A stretch of DNA of 64,000 nt from an uncultured Shewanella sp. Lineage in GTDB: Bacteria; Pseudomonadota; Gammaproteobacteria; Enterobacterales; Shewanellaceae. The notes below the pieces were generated by a model. It ran no database searches and had not been told where the DNA came from. It saw nothing but the letters and a program-made list of their open reading frames with translations. Every line of letters starts with the position of its first letter. The stretch's first letter is position 1. Shown here piece after piece: positions 58,741 through 64,000 of this stretch. Location of the stretch: the NCBI RefSeq assembly GCF_947497935.1, contig NZ_CANMIO010000014.1, positions 56,703 through 120,702 of the forward strand, in the 5' to 3' direction. The position numbers and the translations under genes were made by a program.

Positions 58741-59952
58741 TTACACGCTGCGAGTCGCTGTTGCTGGGGAGATTTTCGCGGCCTTTTGTGCAGGTAAAAT
58801 CACCGCTATGGTGGTCAACACAAGCAAACCGGCGACAGTGGCTATTGGGTAAATCAACTCTAGCTTAGGCAAGCTGTAAAGAGTCATTAACTGTTGCCCG
58901 AGCTGCACCGCTATCAGTCCACCGAGCAGTCCACCTGCAAGGCACAATAGATAGTTCTCCACTAGGAAAAAGCTGATAATATCTCGCTTCTTGGCGCCAA
59001 GTGCCCTGCGTGTACCTATCTGCTTAGTGCGGCGCTCGATGTTAAACATCACCATGCCTGCAAGCCCCAAAGAGGTGATAAGCAGCAATAACACCACCAT
59101 CATAGACAGCACTGTTGCCATTAACTCATGGTCACGATATGAGCTGTTGCGATGCTCTTTGATAGTAGTGAAGCCACGAACCACACGGTTTGGATGTTCT
59201 TTATGTAGCGCAGCAGCAATCGCCTCTTTTAAATCAGCAATCGCAGACTCATCAGCACGCACTAAATAACGGGTAAAAGACCTCCCCAATTCGGTATTGA
59301 GGATCACACTGCGATTAATATTTGACTGGTTCACCCAAGCGCTTTGTAAACGCTCGACCACACCAATGATTTTCATCGGTTGGTCGCCAATATTACCGCG
59401 ATACATTATCTGGCCAATTGCAGACTCATCACCAAAGGTATCTTTAGCAAAGCCTGCAGATACTATGGCTAAGGTTGCCAGCTCAGGGCCACCGCTACTC
59501 ACCTCATCAGGGTAAAAATTTCGCCCCTCAATCAGCTTCACCCCTAAGGTCGAAATCATCTGCTCATCACCATAATAAAGCGCTGCATTGGGAGTATCTT
59601 TACGTTCCTCCTCACTGCTGCCATAAGAGAAGTTAGCAGACCAACCACCACCACTGAGTGGCGTCATGCTGCTAGAGGTGGCAGATTTCACTCCGTCGAG
59701 GTTACGTATGATTTCCACATCAATCAGGTTCTGCTTGTTCGGGTCGATGCTGTCATCGAAGTTATAAACTGTTAAATCAAAAACTTCCGACTCAGCAATC
59801 CCTGACTCTCGTGATATTAACCCGACACGCTCTTTAATGATAAAACTCGCGTTGGCCACGATTGCCACCGATAAGATGATTTGCACTAGCAGCAATAATG
59901 GGCCACTTTTATTGCGCATTAACATGCTTAATATGGGTTTAATTTGAAACAT
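58741..59952 (-). CDS. FtsX/MacB-type ABC permease (second)
   Basis: The 403-residue permease has an N-terminal membrane helix (GPLLLLVQIILSVAIVANAS), a MacB-type periplasmic core of about 230 residues and three C-terminal helices ending in the FtsX block (ERRTKQIGTRRALGAKKRDI). It is a paralogue of the upstream permease, separated by 27 bp. The two would make a heterodimeric transmembrane part. Confidence 0.9.
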   Translation of the reverse strand: MFQIKPILSMLMRNKSGPLLLLVQIILSVAIVANASFIIKERVGLISRESGIAESEVFDLTVYNFDDSIDPNKQNLIDVEIIRNLDGVKSATSSSMTPLSGGGWSANFSYGSSEEERKDTPNAALYYGDEQMISTLGVKLIEGRNFYPDEVSSGGPELATLAIVSAGFAKDTFGDESAIGQIMYRGNIGDQPMKIIGVVERLQSAWVNQSNINRSVILNTELGRSFTRYLVRADESAIADLKEAIAAALHKEHPNRVVRGFTTIKEHRNSSYRDHELMATVLSMMVVLLLLITSLGLAGMVMFNIERRTKQIGTRRALGAKKRDIISFFLVENYLLCLAGGLLGGLIAVQLGQQLMTLYSLPKLELIYPIATVAGLLVLTTIAVILPAQKAAKISPATATRSV

Positions 59953-59979
59953 AAATGCAGTCCTTGCTCATTGTGTGGT

Positions 59980-61284
59980 TTATTGGCTCTTGAGATAAAC
60001 ACTGGGATTAGTGCTGCAGATACGCCATGCGGGATAAATTCCAGCAACAATGGCAGCACTCACTGCGATAACAGGTGCTATCAGCCACATGCTTTGATCC
60101 AGCTGCGCCAGCGATGCTTCCAAATCAAATTTAGAGGATAAGAAATACAGTGCTATCCAAGCCCAGAGCAGACCTAGAGCGCCTCCACAAAAACCAATCA
60201 AGCCCACTTCAACTAAGTGCTGAGAAAAGATCTGTAATCTGCTCGCGCCAATCGCTCGCCTAACACCTATCTCGGGCGCACGCTTTAAGAATTTAGCCAA
60301 GAGTAACCCCAACATATTGACTAAACACACCACCAAAAACAGCGCACTTAAGCCCACCAATACCTTGTTGTCTTCTGAGACGACTTTGTTAAAGCTCAAC
60401 CACTGAGCAACATCACGAATTTCACCGCGGGCATCGGGGCGCTTAAAGCGTCCAATTAGCTGCTGTTGCTCCACGTAACGTCCTAGCCAATCTCGGTATT
60501 GTTGCTGCTTTTCACTACTGTCTAGCTCAACCCAATATTGCAGCCAATGCATCTCAGAGTTAAGCCTGTCTTGATAGGTGCGTATATCTTCATGGCGCCA
60601 GCTTTGGTTATTGCCCCAGCTTTCATACTCTTCAATTGGCGCGAGAGAGAAAGGCACATAAACACGGGCGGAGTCGTTAAAAGCCCCATTATTAACATCA
60701 AAATATTTAGGGCTCGGGTTCCACTTATCTATGACACCAACCACTTGATAAGGCTTACGGTTGAGTAATAAAGTTTTACCGACACTATTGCCACCTCCAA
60801 AAGCTTTTTGATTGATACTTTGATTAATAACAACCTTATAGCCTCCCTCTTTATCGACCTGTTTACTCCACGCGCCACCATACAAAAATGGCACATCAAA
60901 CAATGCGAAAAAATCGCCTCCGGTCACCCTTACGCTTTCTAAAATAGGCGAAAAATTCACATCATCAGTCTGCACTGCAAGACCGGTTCTAAACATGGCA
61001 GCTTGCCTAACAGGTACATTACTTTGACTCAGGTTATAAGCATCTTGATAGGTGATCTGCTCGTTAATCGTCTCCCAAAAGTTACTGTCTTGGCTCATCA
61101 GCTGCACCGCAAATAACTGCGATGAACGCTCACCAGCCGGATTAATCGATGCCATCTTGTAGATATTCAAAGTGGTGATAGTGATGCCGATACCAATAGA
61201 GATGGCGAGGATCATCAACAAGGATAAAAACGGCGTCTTCTTGATGCTGCGCCAGGCTAAATCCAAATAATAAAAAAACATCAT
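59980..61284 (-). CDS. FtsX/MacB-type ABC permease (first)
   Basis: The 434-residue permease has an N-terminal helix (FLSLLMILAISIGIGITITT), a periplasmic MacB-like domain (FFALFDVPFLYGGAWSKQV, INQKAFGGGNSVGKTLLLN) and C-terminal FtsX helices (ALFLVVCLVNMLGLLLAKFL, RAPEIGVRRAIGASRLQIF). AAGGAG precedes the ATG. It lies between the ATPase gene and the second permease gene. Confidence 0.9.
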   Translation of the reverse strand: MMFFYYLDLAWRSIKKTPFLSLLMILAISIGIGITITTLNIYKMASINPAGERSSQLFAVQLMSQDSNFWETINEQITYQDAYNLSQSNVPVRQAAMFRTGLAVQTDDVNFSPILESVRVTGGDFFALFDVPFLYGGAWSKQVDKEGGYKVVINQSINQKAFGGGNSVGKTLLLNRKPYQVVGVIDKWNPSPKYFDVNNGAFNDSARVYVPFSLAPIEEYESWGNNQSWRHEDIRTYQDRLNSEMHWLQYWVELDSSEKQQQYRDWLGRYVEQQQLIGRFKRPDARGEIRDVAQWLSFNKVVSEDNKVLVGLSALFLVVCLVNMLGLLLAKFLKRAPEIGVRRAIGASRLQIFSQHLVEVGLIGFCGGALGLLWAWIALYFLSSKFDLEASLAQLDQSMWLIAPVIAVSAAIVAGIYPAWRICSTNPSVYLKSQ

Positions 61285-61302
61285 GCTCTCCTTAGCAATC
61301 CA

Positions 61303-62034
61303 TTAAGCCACTGAAGCCGTATCAGTAATAGACTGGGGCTTTTTATCTGACTGACCACCTTGATACATAGTGAAATCACACACTTGGCCATCGACAATCT
61401 GAATATTACGCTGGGCACGGCGAGCAAGTTCAGCATCGTGGGTGACCATGATAATAGTGGTGCCAGCCTTGTTAATGTCCTCTAATAACTCCATCACTTG
61501 GCGCGCCATTAAACTATCCAGGTTACCTGTCGGCTCATCCGCTAATAAGAATCTTGGCTCGCCCGCCAAAGCTCTGGCAATGGCTACACGCTGCTGCTGA
61601 CCACCTGAGAGCTGTGTCGGTAGATGCTTCATTCTTGAGGCGAGTCCCACCTGCTCTAGCGCTCGTTCGACTCGAACTTTACGCTCCTTAGCATTGAAGC
61701 CGCGATATCGCAGTGGCACCTCGACGTTCTCAGCCAGATTCAAGTCAGATATAAGATTAAAGCCCTGAAAGATAAAGCCGATTTTCTCGTTTCTAATCGC
61801 TGCACTCTTGTTGTCACTCAAGTTTGAAATATTCACCCCATCGAGAAAATAGTCGCCATGGGTAAAACCTTCTAATAAACCTGCAATATTAAGGAAGGTG
61901 GTTTTGCCTGAGCCAGATGGACCGGTAACCGCAACAAACTCCCCTTCATTAACCTCTAAGTTAAAGTCACGTAATGCGTGGGTTTCCACTAAATCCGTTT
62001 TAAATACTTTGCTGATGTTGTTCATCGATAACAT
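61303..62034 (-). CDS. ABC transporter ATPase (MacB/LolD type)
   Basis: The start at 62034 (MLSMNNISKVFKTDLVETHA) has GGAAT upstream and matches the family; an upstream in-frame start adds 12 residues. The 243-residue ATPase has Walker A GPSGSGKTT, signature LSGGQQQRVAIARAL, Walker B FLLADEPTGNLD and switch His in MVTHD. It powers the two FtsX-type permeases. With the HlyD protein it should form a MacAB-like export or mechanotransmission complex. Confidence 0.93.
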   Translation of the reverse strand: MLSMNNISKVFKTDLVETHALRDFNLEVNEGEFVAVTGPSGSGKTTFLNIAGLLEGFTHGDYFLDGVNISNLSDNKSAAIRNEKIGFIFQGFNLISDLNLAENVEVPLRYRGFNAKERKVRVERALEQVGLASRMKHLPTQLSGGQQQRVAIARALAGEPRFLLADEPTGNLDSLMARQVMELLEDINKAGTTIIMVTHDAELARRAQRNIQIVDGQVCDFTMYQGGQSDKKPQSITDTASVA

Positions 62035-62113
62035 GGTCAATATTCCTTTAATGCTGTTTATCCATCTCACTAAAATTTGGTTGGTGGTCAGTAATCATTT
62101 TTATTTAAATTGC

Positions 62114-62404
62114 TTACTGGGTAAGCGAGCTAATAATGCATTCGAGTGCGCGGCCGATAAGCTGCCCAATGAGCTGGTCATCACTCAGACTGACATCAGA
62201 CACTGTGCTTAGGTGCGACTCAGTACCAGTGCCAAACTCAATCAGATTAAGGCCGATAAACATCCAGTCTCCCGCCCTATCGGTCGATACCTGCACCGCG
62301 ACCACCAATAGCATTAATACTGCGACGGTGACGAGTTGCTGCTTATTCATTTGCTTAACTTTGCGACTAACTCTGCTTTTAACTCTGCTAATTGTTTTAT
62401 TCAT
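62114..62404 (-). CDS. Small single-span membrane protein in the efflux operon
   Basis: The 96-residue protein has a basic N-terminus (MNKTISRVKSRVSRKVKQMN), one membrane segment (LVTVAVLMLLVVAVQVS) and a periplasmic tail (LIGQLIGRALECIISSLTQ). AGGAAG precedes the ATG. It lies between the HlyD and ATPase genes with short gaps (19 and 79 bp), so it is part of the operon. I know no family. It may be an assembly or regulatory subunit; nothing in the sequence decides this. Confidence 0.65.
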   Translation of the reverse strand: MNKTISRVKSRVSRKVKQMNKQQLVTVAVLMLLVVAVQVSTDRAGDWMFIGLNLIEFGTGTESHLSTVSDVSLSDDQLIGQLIGRALECIISSLTQ

Positions 62405-62423
62405 TGTCAGCTTCCTTATTCAG

Positions 62424-63686
62424 TTAGCGAACGATCACTTGCGCTGCTTTATTAAATGGCTCGACACTTGAGGTCACCCAGACATCTCCCTCTTGGCCGC
62501 CTTGGATCACTTCGATATGACTCATGCTGCGGGCACCTAACTGAATAGGAGTTTGCTCGGCAATATCCCCATGCATAGCGTAAACCTCTTGGCCGCCACC
62601 ACTATTAACAAAGGCGCCACGCTTAACCATCAACACATCAGGCCTATGTTCCAGTAATACTCTTGCCGATAACCTTTGGTTCTGACGCAGTTGTAGGCTG
62701 CGGTTTTGTTCAAACCTTACCCTTGCAGTCACTTCACGGTTACGTACCTCGGGAGAGATGGAAGATAACTCGCCCATCACTTTTTCCGAACCAAAGCTCA
62801 GCTCTACCGCCATACCTATGCCTAACTCATCGGCGTAGGACTCTGGTACTGCTAGCTCAGCTTCAAACGCGCTTAAATCAACAACGGTCAAAATGGGTTG
62901 GCTCTGGCCAATACGGGCTTTTTGCTCCGTAAGCCAGTTACCAATAATGCCGCTAACGGGCGCAGCGATATTCAGCGCCGCCACTTGACGCTCAAGCTCT
63001 TTAACCACCAGCGCCTGACGATCAACCTCTAGCGAGGTGTTCTTAAGCTCAAAAGTTAAGGTATCTTTCATTAACAGCGCTTCTTGACCCGCATGGGCAA
63101 ATAGCAGCTTGGCCTTATGCAGATCATCTTTACTCTTTTCGAAGTCTATTTTGCTAATAAGCTTGGACTCGATCAGCTGGTCACCTCGGCGGCTCTCTCG
63201 GTCGGCGGCCTCTAAATCCACCTTAGCCATATCCAAGGTTTGCTGAGCCTTAAGCTGTTGGCGGCGAGCATCGAGACGAGCACGCTCAAGCGAGCTTTTC
63301 ATCCCCTCCAGCACTGCTTGTTGCTGCTTCAAACTGTTAGTTAGTTTATGGCTCTCAATAGTGGCAACCACCTCGCCTTGCTCAACCGTATCGCCAGGCT
63401 TAGCAATCAAAGTGACAGAACCCAGTTCAGGGCTATAGAGAACGGGTGCATTGGCAGCAACAATCTTGCCTGTGGTAGGAATATCACGGATTAAGGTGCC
63501 ACGCTCTAAGGTGGCAAACCTCAGCTCAGAGCGCTTAATTGAGTTGGCAATCGAGTCGCTATCCATACTCGACCACACCAGACCCGATACAAGTAGAGCG
63601 GCAATACCAAAGATTGCTGGGCGCTTAATTTTACTCACCTTACTTGGCTGCTTTATCACATCTTGCGCGCTGGTATCCTGAATCAT
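62424..63686 (-). CDS. HlyD-type periplasmic adaptor protein
   Basis: The 420-residue membrane-fusion protein has an N-terminal anchor (AIFGIAALLVSGLVWSSM), a split lipoyl domain (GSVTLIAKPGDTVEQGEVVA and VSGIIGNWLTEQKARIGQSQ), a coiled-coil hairpin of about 110 residues (residues 115-225) and a beta-barrel. It links the ABC permeases to an outer-membrane TolC-like channel, which is not encoded in the window. It is the first gene of the leftward cluster, 55 bp from a sigma-54 promoter. Confidence 0.92.
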   Translation of the reverse strand: MIQDTSAQDVIKQPSKVSKIKRPAIFGIAALLVSGLVWSSMDSDSIANSIKRSELRFATLERGTLIRDIPTTGKIVAANAPVLYSPELGSVTLIAKPGDTVEQGEVVATIESHKLTNSLKQQQAVLEGMKSSLERARLDARRQQLKAQQTLDMAKVDLEAADRESRRGDQLIESKLISKIDFEKSKDDLHKAKLLFAHAGQEALLMKDTLTFELKNTSLEVDRQALVVKELERQVAALNIAAPVSGIIGNWLTEQKARIGQSQPILTVVDLSAFEAELAVPESYADELGIGMAVELSFGSEKVMGELSSISPEVRNREVTARVRFEQNRSLQLRQNQRLSARVLLEHRPDVLMVKRGAFVNSGGGQEVYAMHGDIAEQTPIQLGARSMSHIEVIQGGQEGDVWVTSSVEPFNKAAQVIVR

Positions 63687-63741
63687 CTTCTTTCCCTAAA
63701 GTGTCCGTCTTTAACGATTACCGCTTTGATATGTCTATTAA

Positions 63742-63758
63742 TACAATCGCCGTGCCAA
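63742..63758 (-). promoter_or_regulatory. Sigma-54 (-24/-12) promoter of the HlyD-ABC cluster
   Basis: On the minus strand TTGGCACGGCGATTGTA matches the sigma-54 consensus TGGCACG-N4-TTGCW at all but one position (TTGT for TTGC). It lies about 56 bp upstream of the HlyD ATG. Confidence 0.8.
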
Positions 63759-63819
63759 AAACAATTAAACTCAACAAAACAGCAAGTTAACTAAAACAAC
63801 AAAGCGTACGCAGCTAGAA

Positions 63820-63888
63820 GTGTCCGCGGACACAGCTCAAAAGTGTCCGATAAAATAGTGGGAATGTCCGATATGAGGAAAGTGTCCG
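63820..63888 (-). promoter_or_regulatory. TGTCCG activator sites upstream of the HlyD-ABC cluster
   Basis: GTGTCCGCGGACAC at 63820-63833 is a perfect 14-bp palindrome. Further half-sites GTGTCCG or ATGTCCG lie at 63843, 63864 and 63882, spaced 23, 21 and 18 bp. All are 90-160 bp upstream of the predicted start, the usual distance for an NtrC-type activator. A fifth copy (63701-63707) lies inside the leader. Confidence 0.7.
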
Positions 63889-63902
63889 ATTTAAAAGAAG
63901 GA

Positions 63903-64000
63903 GCTAGGCTCTAGGGCGCTTCACTTCGAGAGCGGGCTGCGCCCTGCTAGGGAAATCACAAGCTTGACGGGCTAAAGCCCGACCTACAACTGCCAATACT
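63903..64000. repeat. Dispersed repeat, module A, running to the window edge
   Basis: GGCTCTAGGGCGCTTCACTT, GGGCTGCGCCCTGCTAGG and GACGGGCTAAAGCCCGACCT are the module A landmarks seen at 7156, 15541 and 27682. The copy starts just upstream of the TGTCCG sites. Confidence 0.8.

Overview
The window comes from a gammaproteobacterium and very probably from Shewanella. The grounds are a complete torECAD trimethylamine N-oxide (TMAO) respiration operon with torS, torT, torR and torF beside it, the gcv-ubiI-ubiH-ygfB-zapA-ssrS gene order of Enterobacterales and Shewanella, CcoG, MSHA-like pilins, and Shewanella-type small families such as DUF2956 and DUF3144. I see no tRNA, rRNA, transposase, integrase or CRISPR array.

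Layout. 1-6840: core genes. The glycine cleavage system (gcvP partial, gcvH, gcvT) and two ubiquinone hydroxylases (ubiI, ubiH) read leftward with ygfB, and zapA reads rightward. 6916-7145: 6S RNA (ssrS) and its terminator. 7156-17790: an insertion of about 10.6 kb between ssrS and its usual partner fau. It is flanked and punctuated by a dispersed repeat family and holds a three-gene envelope operon (GDPD-type lipoprotein, large membrane protein with a PEGA-like tail, membrane-anchored CxxCxGxG zinc-finger protein), several small secreted or membrane proteins, and a divergent Crp/Fnr-type regulator with matching palindromes. 17832-24300: fau, a DUF1326/DUF2182 pair, ung, two tandem type IV-like pilins, DUF3144, a LysE-type exporter and a membrane thioredoxin. 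24431-27675: a PAS-containing sigma-54 activator followed by ccoG, with a clear -24/-12 promoter and paired upstream sites. 27682-28318: a dense repeat block. 28566-36059: acyl-CoA ligase, Blc lipocalin, DUF4382 lipoprotein, MsbA-like ABC exporter, a reductase, a YdcF protein and DUF2956. 36224-47085: the tor locus. 47345-55683: a bacterial voltage-gated sodium channel, a winged-helix protein, paired bPH2 membrane proteins, DUF924, two universal stress proteins, a SpoIIAA-like protein, and an aldehyde dehydrogenase/TetR pair with an evident operator. 55766-63888: a leftward HlyD / small membrane protein / ABC ATPase / two FtsX-type permeases / NtrC-type regulator / histidine kinase cluster, whose sigma-54 promoter and upstream palindromes lie at its right end.

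How the genes work together. The tor genes form one sensing-and-respiration unit: TorT/TorS/TorR detect TMAO, TorC passes quinol electrons to TorA, and TorD matures TorA. Two separate sigma-54 circuits can be read from the DNA, one driving ccoG and one driving the efflux-like ABC cluster, each with its activator gene next to or inside the unit. The ssrS-fau insertion is the most likely place for an undescribed system. Its three-gene operon looks like a membrane assembly of unknown purpose, and its Crp-like gene and a small secreted protein gene share a TGTCC-N6-GGACA palindrome upstream.
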